From Oscillospiraceae bacterium (GTDB taxonomy: Bacteria; Bacillota; Clostridia; Oscillospirales; Acutalibacteraceae): a stretch of DNA of 43,624 nt. The stretch's first letter is position 1. Each line of letters starts with the position of its first letter. The stretch spans positions 1 through 43,624 of the forward strand of contig SVPG01000016.1 of the NCBI GenBank assembly GCA_015065975.1. The letters are read 5' to 3'. Position numbers and translations under genes: made by a program. Shown one piece after another: positions 16,216 through 24,930 of the stretch. The notes under the pieces are model-generated. The model was not told the origin of the DNA and did no database searches. It was given only the letters and a program-made list of their open reading frames with translations.

Positions 16216-16788
16216 TCATATAAGCATCGGCTGGAGCTGCTTTCCTTCGAGAGCGGCTTTTACCGTTTCGGCTATAAGATCAAATCTTGCAACGATCGAT
16301 GTCGGTTTGCCGTTCGGGTCATCCTGACACATCGGGACGAAATAATAATTCTTGTTGTTGAGAAGAAGCCCGATGTTCTTGCAGGCGGTTGAAAGTGCAT
16401 CATTTGTGGATACGCATATGACGACAGGTCTGCCGTTTCTCAGATGAGCCTTGACGGCAAGGGTCACAGGTGTATCCGCAATACCGTTTGCGAGCTTTGC
16501 GAGCGTGTTGCCCGTGCAGGGAGCGACAACGAGAACGTCGAGCATTTTCTTCGGACCGATGGGTTCGGCATCGGCGATTGTGTGTATGATATCCCTCTGA
16601 CATATCTGTGTCAGCTGATCGTTGAAATACTGTGCTTTTCCAAAACGGGTATCTGTGCCGTAAGCGTTTGCCGACATGATGGGGAAGAGCTCCATATCGG
16701 CGTCGCGCAATGAAGCCGCTGCTTCGATAGCTTTTTTGAAAGTACAAAAGGAACCGCACATGGCGAATCCTGCTTTTACCTTATCCAA
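16216..16788 (-). CDS. dpaB: Dipicolinate synthase subunit B (flavoprotein-like)
   Basis: About 190 residues, matching SpoVFB of Bacillus. With DpaA it makes dipicolinic acid from dihydroxytetrahydrodipicolinate in the mother cell. The acid is then packed into the spore core with calcium. The flavoprotein fold is marked by GFAMCGSFCTF, DAEPIGPKKMLDVLVVAPCTGNTLAKLANGI and the end GKQLQPMLI, which is near identical in the family. I prefer the TTG at 16788: AAAGGA is 11 bases upstream and the protein then starts as in relatives. A GTG at 16809 is possible but overlaps the ribosome site. It lies 45 bases after dpaA. Confidence 0.94.
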   Translation of the reverse strand: MDKVKAGFAMCGSFCTFKKAIEAAASLRDADMELFPIMSANAYGTDTRFGKAQYFNDQLTQICQRDIIHTIADAEPIGPKKMLDVLVVAPCTGNTLAKLANGIADTPVTLAVKAHLRNGRPVVICVSTNDALSTACKNIGLLLNNKNYYFVPMCQDDPNGKPTSIVARFDLIAETVKAALEGKQLQPMLI

Positions 16789-16833
16789 TTTGTGACCATT
16801 CCTTTCCACACGGAAATCACAGAATGCAGAAGG

Positions 16834-17697
16834 TCATTCGTCAAGCATTGCAAGAACCGTGTCTTTTATAATGCCTGCTGCGGTAACAGGTGAATATCTT
16901 CCGGGGAGTCCGGGCTCGTTGAAGCATCTGATACCAAGCCTTGCTGCCGCATAGGTGTCCACTCCTCCGGGAGCGGAAGCGATATCTATTATAATGCAGT
17001 CCTTAGAAAGTCGGCTCATGAGGTTTTCACCGATAATGCCTGCGGGAACGGTGTTTACGATAAGTCCGAGCGTCGATGCGCGTGAGGGAAGAGCGTGAAG
17101 GCAGATAGCTTCATACCCCGAAGCGCGTGCCCATGCAAGGTCGTTTTCGCTTCTTGCGGCAACGATAACGTGAGCGCCGAATGCGTTGAGAAGCTGCGCG
17201 GTAAAACGTCCCGTGCGTCCGAAACCGGTCACTGCACAGACACTGCCGCACAGTGTGACGGGCATGCGTTCTATTGCACAGGCAATAACACCTTCGCCCG
17301 TTGCCTGAGCGTTTCTGACGATAAAGGATTCACGCGAGGAATAATCGCGGATCTTGAGATCCCTGATATGCTCTGCAGTCGACCTGAGCCTTTCGGGCAT
17401 ACCCGAAAATACTACGGAATCCCGCAGTGCCGAACAGAATTGAGTGTTGTATTCCTGTGCGTTGTTTGAGTATGGAGCACTTACCATACCGAGCGAGTTT
17501 ACGGGAACGATGGGCAGTATGACCGTGTCTGCCATAGCGGCCGCTGTTACGGCATCGGACATTACTGCACTGCCCGTGAATTCACGTGCGTTGTCCAGAC
17601 AGGCTGCAAAAACTGTGTATCCGTCGCGGCAAAGCTGTGATGCCAGATGAGCAAACCTGAGGTCTCCGCCGATGACGGCAAAGGTTTTCGTATCCAT
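16834..17697 (-). CDS. dpaA: Dipicolinate synthase subunit A
   Basis: 287 residues, the usual length of SpoVFA. An N-terminal domain (TFAVIGGDLRFAHLASQL) is followed by a second nucleotide-binding domain with the Rossmann motif AVTGFGRTGRFTAQLLNAFGA at about residue 155. INTVPAG-type and ASAPGGVD segments further on are also typical. It is the NAD(P)-dependent dehydrogenase half of the enzyme that makes dipicolinate. CAGGAGG stands 6 bases ahead of the ATG. It lies between a SpoIID-like gene and dpaB, all on the minus strand, forming a sporulation cluster. In many Bacilli this pair sits with asd and dapA. Here they are absent. I could not find a clear sigma-K or sigma-G promoter. Confidence 0.94.
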   Translation of the reverse strand: MDTKTFAVIGGDLRFAHLASQLCRDGYTVFAACLDNAREFTGSAVMSDAVTAAAMADTVILPIVPVNSLGMVSAPYSNNAQEYNTQFCSALRDSVVFSGMPERLRSTAEHIRDLKIRDYSSRESFIVRNAQATGEGVIACAIERMPVTLCGSVCAVTGFGRTGRFTAQLLNAFGAHVIVAARSENDLAWARASGYEAICLHALPSRASTLGLIVNTVPAGIIGENLMSRLSKDCIIIDIASAPGGVDTYAAARLGIRCFNEPGLPGRYSPVTAAGIIKDTVLAMLDE

Positions 17698-17777
17698 AAA
17701 AACCTCCTGTTGAGTTGAGCTTATTCTTTCGATGAAGCAAAAAATTTATCACTTCGGTATCATAGTATGTAAGCGGC

Positions 17778-18290
17778 TCAGATGTGTGACAGCGAAGCGG
17801 TCGATGAGTCAGGATAGTAATATGAGATGATGTCGCTGTATGAGGTGTATTGAACGGTCAATGGGGCAGAGGGGGTGAAAATGCTTTTTATATCGGCATA
17901 CCTGCCGTTTGATATTATAACCGTGCTGTCTGTACTTCGGACTATTTCTCGCAGACGGTTGTATTCATATTCAAACCTGTCTGAAAATTTGGTCTTCATC
18001 TGTTCTTTCGAAAGAGGCGCGGGGCAGTTTTCTCCCGATTTTCCGCTGATTATGTAAGTGTTGAGGACTATGGCGAGTGCTTTGAGAACCTCGTCGTCCT
18101 GCTCGGAAAAATTTGCAATAACGCCCATGATATACTGAGCTCTCGGCAAAGTTTTCGTCTTGCCCGTGGTGCTGTCAGTGATGCATACATAAAAAGCTTT
18201 GTCACGGCTTATAGCAGACTTTGCGGCAAGAGCAGGAATGACAGTTGCCAGAACGGTTATGAAGATGAGCAGAACGGCAATTTTTTTCAT
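17778..18290 (-). CDS. Secreted SpoIID-domain-like protein lacking the catalytic Glu
   Basis: 170 residues. A signal peptide (about 1-22, cleavage near ALAAK) is followed by a region resembling the SpoIID/LytB domain. PRAQYIMGVIANF aligns with the YLKGVVAAEMP motif of SpoIID, and EVLKALAIVLNTYI with its EALKAQAVAARTYA helix. The loop between them is about two residues shorter. The catalytic Glu of the AEMP motif is not present, so lytic transglycosylase activity is doubtful. AAGGAG lies upstream. It is 80 bases ahead of dpaA in the same direction, so a sporulation role, perhaps structural in the engulfment machinery, is a fair inference. The match is by eye and distant. Confidence 0.6.
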   Translation of the reverse strand: MKKIAVLLIFITVLATVIPALAAKSAISRDKAFYVCITDSTTGKTKTLPRAQYIMGVIANFSEQDDEVLKALAIVLNTYIISGKSGENCPAPLSKEQMKTKFSDRFEYEYNRLREIVRSTDSTVIISNGRYADIKSIFTPSAPLTVQYTSYSDIISYYYPDSSTASLSHI

Positions 18291-18333
18291 GGTTTTCTCC
18301 TTACTGTATATTATTCATAATTAAGATAAGTTA

Positions 18334-18362
18334 TTGACTTTATATTTTAAATAATATAAAAT
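18334..18362 (+). promoter_or_regulatory. Promoter of the acidic-tail membrane protein gene
   Basis: TTGACT and TAAAAT with 17-base spacing in very AT-rich sequence. The leader of about 90 bases contains a small hairpin (GGTCGGATGTTATGTCCG region). Confidence 0.6.
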
Positions 18363-18459
18363 ATAAAATGTATGGTCGGATGTTATGTCCGAAAGCTGAT
18401 GGCATTTTATAAATTGTATGCTTATCGGTCTCGATATATTTTGTCGGGGAGGTATATAA

Positions 18460-20475
18460 ATGAAGATTCGTTTCTCACTTGTGGTTTTTCTGTTGGGAAC
18501 GCTTGCGGCTCTTTCTCTGAAAATCTATCAGATTTATGACAATACAATAAACCTGACTACAGGGTTTACGGCAGAGGGCAGTGTCGTGGCGCTTATGCTC
18601 CCGATAGTTGTGGGTGTTGCTGTGGTTGCAATGATGGTTACATCGTTTGTCTCTGCGGAATATCCGAAGTTCAGCCCGAACCACAGGTCTGTTCCTCTCG
18701 GTTTTGTGTGTATAGCAATAGCTTTTGTTATGAGCTATTATATGTCGATGGACTTTGTCAACACACAGAACAGAGAGTTTGAAGGAACTGCAGGTACTGT
18801 ATGCAGTGTGCTCGGTCTTGTTAGCGTTGTCTCGTTTTTCTTCCTTGCAATAGGATTTTTCAGAGCGGACAATATGATCGAGTCGACCCCGCTTGTGCTC
18901 ATATTCCCGGTGAGCTGGATGGGTCTGAGACTCACACTTACCTTCTTCGATGCTACATCTTCCGCAAATATTTCCGAAGCATCGTACGACATTCTGGCGA
19001 TGGCGTTCATGCTTGTATTCCTTCTTACCGTCGGTAAGTTTATGTCGGGTGCTGCTGAGCTTACTTCAAAGTGGGCGTTTGCGGTCGGATGTCCTGCGGC
19101 GATGCTTTCGCTGCTCTGCACCGTTCCTCGATATTTCATAAAGCTTGATATGGCACAGAATCCCGCAAAATACGAAGGCGTCACGATCGATCCTTCCTTT
19201 ACGCCGCATCTTGTTGATGTGCTCCTTGCGGTATTTGCGTTTATGTTCCTTTTCCACATCTCGCGCAAAACCGTAAGCAAGCAGGAGCTTCAGGCAGCCA
19301 ATCAGAGCTACAACAGATCTATGGCTGCGAAGTTCGGAACGGCTGCTGCGGCAGGCGGAACGGTCTTCGGTGCAACGGCATACGGCTCCAACGCGTATGA
19401 TTCGGGCAGATACGGCACACAGGGTTCAAGAGTTCAGATGAGCCAGAACGGCACCATGGCAGACCAGTATGCTGCGCTCAGAGCGAGAGCCGGACAGGCT
19501 CCGCAGAGAATGATGCGAGGCGGCGGTGCTGACCAGTACACCAACAGAGGCGCCGGAATGAAGGTTGCCGATAACTTCTCACTCCGTCCAGCATACAGCA
19601 AAGGCTCTTCGCAGAGATACGGCGGTCTCGGTGATTTCAGAAATCAGATGAAGGGCGGACGTCGAGCTCTCGACGTTCTCGAGACAAACAGCTCAAAGAA
19701 GAGCATCGGTTTCAAACCGCTCAATATTGAAATAGGTCCCTCTCCCGAAGAGGAGGCAGCAGCCAAAAAGCTTGCTGAGGAGCAGCAGAAGGAACTCGAG
19801 GGTCTCACCAACGAGGTTTCTCTCTCTCTTTCCGGTCTCTTTGGCGGTATAAAGGGCGATGCCAAGGATGTTTCGGTTGAGGCAGCTCCGGATGAGGAGA
19901 CCTCTGTTACCGAGAATCTTCCCGTGGTTGATGCAGGCGATTCCGATGAGAGCGCAAAGGCAGTTGTTCTCGGAACAGGACTTGCCGATAAGCTCGCTGA
20001 ATCTTCCGTAAACGGTGAAGTAAAATACGGACGCCGTGCGACAGATGTTCCTCTCGGTGAGGAGCCGATGTACGGACGCCGTGCTACTGATATCCCGTAC
20101 GGACGTCGTGCTACCGATGTTCCCCCGTTTGCAAGACCGTATGACGACGGCTACGGCATGGCGGGATATGGCGATTATGAGGAAGATTTCTCGAGACGTC
20201 CGAGGTATGATGACTACGCTCAGGATGAGTATGATTATGAGTATGCCGAGGATGAAATGGATAACGGCTACGAAGAAGATTACGATGATGCGTATGATGA
20301 TGCCTACGACGAATACGATGAAGAGTACGATGGCTACGACGACGAGAATTACTACGACGGCGACGAAGACGAGTACTACGACGATGATGAGTATGACGAA
20401 GACGAGTATTACGATGAAGACGAATACTACGACGAGGAATACGATGATTACGATGACGATGGCTATGATTATTGA
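18460..20475 (+). CDS. Polytopic membrane protein with YGRRATD repeats and Asp/Glu/Tyr-rich tail
   Basis: 671 residues. About eight membrane helices fill residues 5-270. The rest is a long, probably disordered cytoplasmic part. It has a Gly/Ala/Arg/Gln-rich region (about 285-400), a charged stretch with EEEAAAKKLAEEQQKELEG (about 430), three copies of YGRRATD[VI]P (residues 523, 538, 547), and a final stretch of roughly 100 residues made almost only of Asp, Glu and Tyr. The strongly negative tail faces a basic motif just before it, which might allow self-association or binding of basic partners. I know no named family for the whole protein. GGGGAGG is 7 bases ahead of the ATG. It has its own promoter. 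Base use in the tail differs (GAY/TAY runs) because of composition, not transfer. Confidence 0.75.
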   Translation: MKIRFSLVVFLLGTLAALSLKIYQIYDNTINLTTGFTAEGSVVALMLPIVVGVAVVAMMVTSFVSAEYPKFSPNHRSVPLGFVCIAIAFVMSYYMSMDFVNTQNREFEGTAGTVCSVLGLVSVVSFFFLAIGFFRADNMIESTPLVLIFPVSWMGLRLTLTFFDATSSANISEASYDILAMAFMLVFLLTVGKFMSGAAELTSKWAFAVGCPAAMLSLLCTVPRYFIKLDMAQNPAKYEGVTIDPSFTPHLVDVLLAVFAFMFLFHISRKTVSKQELQAANQSYNRSMAAKFGTAAAAGGTVFGATAYGSNAYDSGRYGTQGSRVQMSQNGTMADQYAALRARAGQAPQRMMRGGGADQYTNRGAGMKVADNFSLRPAYSKGSSQRYGGLGDFRNQMKGGRRALDVLETNSSKKSIGFKPLNIEIGPSPEEEAAAKKLAEEQQKELEGLTNEVSLSLSGLFGGIKGDAKDVSVEAAPDEETSVTENLPVVDAGDSDESAKAVVLGTGLADKLAESSVNGEVKYGRRATDVPLGEEPMYGRRATDIPYGRRATDVPPFARPYDDGYGMAGYGDYEEDFSRRPRYDDYAQDEYDYEYAEDEMDNGYEEDYDDAYDDAYDEYDEEYDGYDDENYYDGDEDEYYDDDEYDEDEYYDEDEYYDEEYDDYDDDGYDY

Positions 20476-20575
20476 TTAGCAAACGTCAAAACAACCAATA
20501 AGATGCAAGCCTTTTTATTCAATTTAGGCAAAAGGAAGATTTTGCTGTTTTGTTGGTTAAATTTATAACAAACTA

Positions 20576-20604
20576 TTGTAATCCCCGAAAATTTGGGGTA
20601 TTAT
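20576..20604 (+). promoter_or_regulatory. gap promoter with palindrome in the spacer
   Basis: TTGTAA and TATTAT are 17 bases apart. The spacer itself is an inverted repeat, CCCC-GAAAATTT-GGGG (20583-20598). A repressor bound there would block polymerase directly. CggR, the usual glycolysis repressor, is not encoded next door. Confidence 0.7.
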
Positions 20605-20639
20605 ATGATAGAAAACAAATTATAGGAGGATTTTTTTCA

Positions 20640-21671
20640 ATGGCAGTAAAAGTTGCAATCAATGGTTTTGGAAGAATCGGTCGTCTTGCTTTCCGTCAGA
20701 TGTTCGGAGCAGAGGGTTATGAGATCGTAGCTATCAACGATCTTACCAGCCCGAAGATGCTCGCTCATCTCCTCAAGTACGATACCGCACAGGGCACCTA
20801 CAAGTATGCTGATTCCGTCAGCTACGAAGAGGGCGAGGGTGAGAGCGAAGGCGCAATCATCGTCAACGGCAAGAAGATCACTATATATAAGAGAGCAAAC
20901 GCTGCTGAGCTTCCCTGGGGCGAGCTTGGTGTTGACGTAGTTCTCGAGTGCACAGGCTTCTATTGCTCCAAGGCAAAGAGCCAGGCTCACATCGACGCAG
21001 GCGCAAAGAAGGTTGTTATTTCTGCTCCCGCAGGCAACGATCTTCCCACTGTTGTTTTCAGCGTTAACGAGGGTATCCTCACCAAGGAAGACACCATCAT
21101 CTCCGCAGCATCCTGCACCACCAACTGCCTTGCTCCCATGGCTAAGGCTCTCAACGACTATGCAGAGATCCAGAGCGGTATCATGACCACCATCCATGCT
21201 TACACCGGCGATCAGATGATCCTCGATGGCCCGCATCGCAAGGGTGACCTCCGCAGAGCACGTGCTGGCGCTTGCAGCATCGTTCCCAACAGCACCGGCG
21301 CAGCAAAGGCAATCGGCCTTGTTATCCCCGAGCTCAACGGCAAGCTCATCGGCGCTGCACAGCGTGTTCCCACTCCCACAGGTTCCACCACTATCCTTAT
21401 CGCTGTTGTTAAGGGCAAGGATGTTACCAAGGAAGGCATCAACGAGGCTATGAAGGCTAAGGCATCTGCTTCCTTCGGCTACAACACCGACGAGATCGTT
21501 TCTTCCGATATCATCGGCTCCACCTACGGTTCCATCTTCGATGCTACCCAGACCATGGTCTCCAAGATCGACGATGATACCTATCAGGTACAGGTCGTTG
21601 CATGGTATGACAACGAGAACAGCTACACCAGCCAGATGGTCAGAACCATCAAGTATTTCGCTGAGCTGTAA
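20640..21671 (+). CDS. gap: Glyceraldehyde-3-phosphate dehydrogenase (NAD)
   Basis: 343 residues. It catalyses the phosphorylating oxidation of glyceraldehyde 3-phosphate in glycolysis. The NAD-binding [14 protein letters not shown] opens the protein. Asp34 (INDL) favours NAD over NADP. The catalytic Cys159 lies in [12 protein letters not shown] with the partner His in [10 protein letters not shown], and the YDNENSY end is complete. ATG 20640 is chosen because AGGAGG is 11 bases ahead. A longer frame from 20550 would run through the promoter. Strong codon bias indicates very high expression. It stands alone, not with pgk and tpi as in many Firmicutes. Confidence 0.98.
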   Translation: MAVKVAINGFGRIGRLAFRQMFGAEGYEIVAINDLTSPKMLAHLLKYDTAQGTYKYADSVSYEEGEGESEGAIIVNGKKITIYKRANAAELPWGELGVDVVLECTGFYCSKAKSQAHIDAGAKKVVISAPAGNDLPTVVFSVNEGILTKEDTIISAASCTTNCLAPMAKALNDYAEIQSGIMTTIHAYTGDQMILDGPHRKGDLRRARAGACSIVPNSTGAAKAIGLVIPELNGKLIGAAQRVPTPTGSTTILIAVVKGKDVTKEGINEAMKAKASASFGYNTDEIVSSDIIGSTYGSIFDATQTMVSKIDDDTYQVQVVAWYDNENSYTSQMVRTIKYFAEL

Positions 21672-21689
21672 TTAAAACTTTATAAACAG

Positions 21690-21722
21690 AGACCGGAATC
21701 GAAAGATTCCGGTCTTTTTTTA
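21690..21722 (+). terminator. Terminator after gap
   Basis: A perfect 11-base stem AGACCGGAATC with a GAAA tetraloop, followed by TTTTTT. This is a textbook intrinsic terminator. Confidence 0.95.
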
Positions 21723-21776
21723 TGTTTTGTGCTGATGAAGGGATTGAAATGAAATGCCGATGAAAACTTTGATGCC

Positions 21777-21805
21777 TTGATTTTTATATGATGCTATGAT
21801 ATATT
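21777..21805 (+). promoter_or_regulatory. Promoter of the CotH gene
   Basis: TTGATT and TATATT with exact 17-base spacing, about 45 bases ahead of the start codon. Confidence 0.6.
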
Positions 21806-21850
21806 TATATTTGTGCAAATCAGTATGAATAGACTCCGGAGGAATCAGGC

Positions 21851-24799
21851 ATGGCAGTGGAAAAGAAGGCATTTGTTAAAGTGCTTGATGTTGATAAATT
21901 AAAGAATATAAACCGAAAGAATATGATAATTTATATCTCATTGATAGCTGTAATTATTGTGTTTTTGGTGATAGCGGTATTTCTGCAGTCTTCAAATGAA
22001 GGAAATCGAGACAATGTCATTTCCGACAGTATTCTGATTTCAGAAGTTCTGGCACAGAATAACGCGGGTATCACTGATGATGACGGTGATTACAGCGATT
22101 GGATTGAGGTCAGAAACAACGGAAATAAAGCGGTTTCGATGAAGGGCTGGTATCTGTCAGATGATCGCGAGAATCCGTATAAGTGGGAGTTCCCGCCCAT
22201 AACGGTTTACCCCGGTGAGTATATTGTCGTTTTTGCTTCAGGAAAAAACAGAATTGACTCTTCTGTGAGCGTTTATCACACCAATTTCAAGCTCAATAAT
22301 GAAGGCGAAGAGGTTGTACTAACCTGCTTGGAGAATAAGTATACTCAGATAGTTGCATTTGAAGAGGCGCAGCCGGACATATCCTATGCACTGTCTGAAA
22401 CTGATGATGGTTCGGCGCAGTATCTTTGGTTTGAAAAGCCGACACCGTTTGCGGAGAATATCGGCACATCGGCATCTGAAATATCTAAGCTTCCGTCGCC
22501 GGTGTCGGGAGTGGTTATAAACGAATATATGACTGATAATACTCTGGTTTTATACGATTATCAGGGTGATTATTCCGATTGGGTTGAGCTTTATAACTCG
22601 ACTGACAGTGATATTGATATAACTGCATGTTCGCTGAGTGACACAAGAGACAATCTGCAGAAATGGCTTTTCCCGAGTGGTACGGTAATTCCCGCAAAGG
22701 GTTATTTGCTTGTACATCTTTCGGGAAAAGACTGTGTCGAAAACAATGAGATTCATGCAGGATTCGGACTTAACATTGAGGACAAAGAGCTTATCATTTG
22801 CGACAGTGCGACAAGAATCATAGACAGTGTACAGCTTGTCGATTTGCAGGAGAACGTATCTGCAGGAAGAAATATAAACGGTGAATGGGTGTTTTTCACC
22901 AATTCATCTCCCGGAAAAGAGAATCATAATAATTATTTCAGTGAGCTTTCAACGGTGAGACCGCTTGAGGGCTCACTTATGATTAGTGAAGTATGCGCAG
23001 CGACAGTGAACAGTAATACCGGAATTGTCGGAACTGATTGGATAGAGATTTATAACGGAACTCAGGCAGCTGTAAACTTAAACGGCTATACGTTGAGTAA
23101 CCAAATTGAGAATCTTTCAATGTTTGTTTTCAAGGATACAACGATAGGTGTCGGAGAATACCTTGTTGTTTATGCTGCAGGTGATGACAGTGATCCTCAA
23201 AAGACCGTTTTCAATATAGATTGTTCGGGAGAGGATGTTTTTCTGGGTGACCCGTCAGGAAAGGTTATTGACAGCTTTTCAACAGGTAAACTGCGTATAG
23301 GAGTAACCAGCGGCAGACGATGTGACGGAACTGCAGACAGAGTGTTTTTTACAACTCCTACAAAAGGAAAGGCGAATGCACAAGGCTATACCGGTTATGC
23401 ACCTAAGCCCGAAATATTAACTGAAGGCGGTTATGCAGAAAATGGAAGCAATGTGGTTGTAGAGGTGCCGGAAGGCTTTGTTGTAAGGTATACCGTTGAC
23501 GGATCGGAACCGACGGAAGCGTCACAACAGTATACAGGTCCGATTGTTATCGATCATACTTTTTCGTTCAAGGCGGCTGCATTTGCTGATGGATTTGTTC
23601 CGAGCGACAGTGCGCATGCGACATATATTGTTGAAAACAGACACAGCATTCCGATGTTATGCGTAAGCGGTGATCCTGACGGATTGTTCAGTGAGCAGAG
23701 GGGAATCTTTTGCAGCATCAATCTGGGCGGTTATAAGCCGTATTTTCAATCAAACTATTGGCAGGATTGGGAAAGAGAGGTTGTTGTCGAGTATTATGAC
23801 GATGACGGCTTGCAGGTCGAGTTCAAAGCAGGTGCAAAGATAACGGGTTATTATTCCAGAATGCTGGACAAAAAGTCGTTTGCTCTGCACGTAAGAGGAG
23901 CATACGGTGCAAAATCCGTGACCTACCCGTTTTTTGGTGAAGATGAAGCGACAACGGCGAAAGCATTTCAGGTGCGCGGCGGCGGTCAGGGACAGGTGCT
24001 AGCCATGATGCGAGATGAGCTCTGTGCGGAGGTCGCTCAGAGAAACAGCGATACGTTTCTTGTTGCGGACTGGCAGCCTGTTGCGCTTTATCTGAACGGA
24101 AGATATTGGGGACTCTATTATCTTAGGGAGAAGATAAATGAGGATTATCTTGCCCTGAATTACGGGATTGATAAAGAAAAGGTTGATATAATTTACAATC
24201 GTAAGACGGCAATTGCAGGAACGATGGATGAGTACAAAAAGCTGCTCAGATATATGCAGACGCATAATCTGAACTCTCCAGAGTGCTGGGAATATGTTTG
24301 CTCGCAGATCGATATCGACAGTGCGATTGATTATTCAATATTTGAGGCTTTTTTTGATAATTATGACAGTAAGAATATCAGATGCTTCAAAGGTGAGAAC
24401 GGCAAATGGAACTGGATTTTTTTTGATCTTGATGCAGCGTTTTGCTCAGATGGGAAAAGTAATATTGGCCATGAGTATATAGCAAGGACGGATCCTTTAA
24501 TCAGATCGCTTTTTAAGAGCAAAAAGTTCAAGAGTATGTATCTCGAGAGATATGTAGAACTACTTAATACTGCGTTTATGCCGGATAATATTCTTTCGAT
24601 TGTTGATGAGATAGAAGAAATGATCGAAGAAGAAATGAAACTGAATTGCGAGCGATGGGGATATCCATCATATTCAAAATGGCAGGGAAATGTATCTTTG
24701 CTGCGAGATGTTATTTCAAAAAGAAGAGGCATAGTGATAAATTGGCTGAGAGGTGAATTTGACCTCTCTTATCAACAATGTGAAGAATTGTTTATTTAG
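21851..24799 (+). CDS. Membrane-anchored lamin-tail / CotH-kinase protein
   Basis: 982 residues. One helix at about 25-45 anchors it with the bulk outside. Three lamin-tail domains follow (about 60-190, 215-350, 370-505), each with an ISEV/INEY opening and a D-WIE-[LVI]-N core. Then come a chitobiase-like beta domain (about 520-595; VRYTVDGSEPT) and a CotH domain (about 605-960) with YWGLYYLREKINEDYL and the WNWIFFDLDAAF metal-binding segment. CotH of Bacillus is a spore-coat protein kinase that binds ATP through an atypical fold. In Clostridia long lamin-tail/CotH proteins are often surface proteins of unknown target. GGAGGAATCAGGC precedes the ATG. It is a single-gene unit between gap and an epimerase. 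Either coat assembly or surface phosphorylation is possible. Confidence 0.88.
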   Translation: MAVEKKAFVKVLDVDKLKNINRKNMIIYISLIAVIIVFLVIAVFLQSSNEGNRDNVISDSILISEVLAQNNAGITDDDGDYSDWIEVRNNGNKAVSMKGWYLSDDRENPYKWEFPPITVYPGEYIVVFASGKNRIDSSVSVYHTNFKLNNEGEEVVLTCLENKYTQIVAFEEAQPDISYALSETDDGSAQYLWFEKPTPFAENIGTSASEISKLPSPVSGVVINEYMTDNTLVLYDYQGDYSDWVELYNSTDSDIDITACSLSDTRDNLQKWLFPSGTVIPAKGYLLVHLSGKDCVENNEIHAGFGLNIEDKELIICDSATRIIDSVQLVDLQENVSAGRNINGEWVFFTNSSPGKENHNNYFSELSTVRPLEGSLMISEVCAATVNSNTGIVGTDWIEIYNGTQAAVNLNGYTLSNQIENLSMFVFKDTTIGVGEYLVVYAAGDDSDPQKTVFNIDCSGEDVFLGDPSGKVIDSFSTGKLRIGVTSGRRCDGTADRVFFTTPTKGKANAQGYTGYAPKPEILTEGGYAENGSNVVVEVPEGFVVRYTVDGSEPTEASQQYTGPIVIDHTFSFKAAAFADGFVPSDSAHATYIVENRHSIPMLCVSGDPDGLFSEQRGIFCSINLGGYKPYFQSNYWQDWEREVVVEYYDDDGLQVEFKAGAKITGYYSRMLDKKSFALHVRGAYGAKSVTYPFFGEDEATTAKAFQVRGGGQGQVLAMMRDELCAEVAQRNSDTFLVADWQPVALYLNGRYWGLYYLREKINEDYLALNYGIDKEKVDIIYNRKTAIAGTMDEYKKLLRYMQTHNLNSPECWEYVCSQIDIDSAIDYSIFEAFFDNYDSKNIRCFKGENGKWNWIFFDLDAAFCSDGKSNIGHEYIARTDPLIRSLFKSKKFKSMYLERYVELLNTAFMPDNILSIVDEIEEMIEEEMKLNCERWGYPSYSKWQGNVSLLRDVISKRRGIVINWLRGEFDLSYQQCEELFI

Positions 24800-24803
24800 A
24801 GAA

Positions 24804-24846
24804 GAAAGCAGTAAAGCAGGAATAGAGCTTTGCTGCTTTCTTTTTG
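24804..24846 (+). terminator. Terminator after the CotH gene
   Basis: GAAAGCAG-T-AAAGC pairs with GCTTT-G-CTGCTTTC around a 9-base loop and is followed by TTTTTG. Confidence 0.85.
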
Positions 24847-24930
24847 TATAATATTAAATAATCAATTTTTCTTGCTAAAGGTCTTGTGTTATGATACTCT
24901 GAAAATAACGATTTGATCGGAGGGAATATT

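Noticed and set aside
17698-17777. Sigma-K or sigma-G promoter ahead of dpaA
   Set aside because: CATACTATG is partly like a sigma-K -10 box, but the -35 part does not fit well enough to report.
20036-20482. Open frames on both strands rich in Met/Thr or Arg/His over the acidic tail
   Set aside because: They are shadows caused by GAY/TAY codon runs of the real gene and have no start signals.
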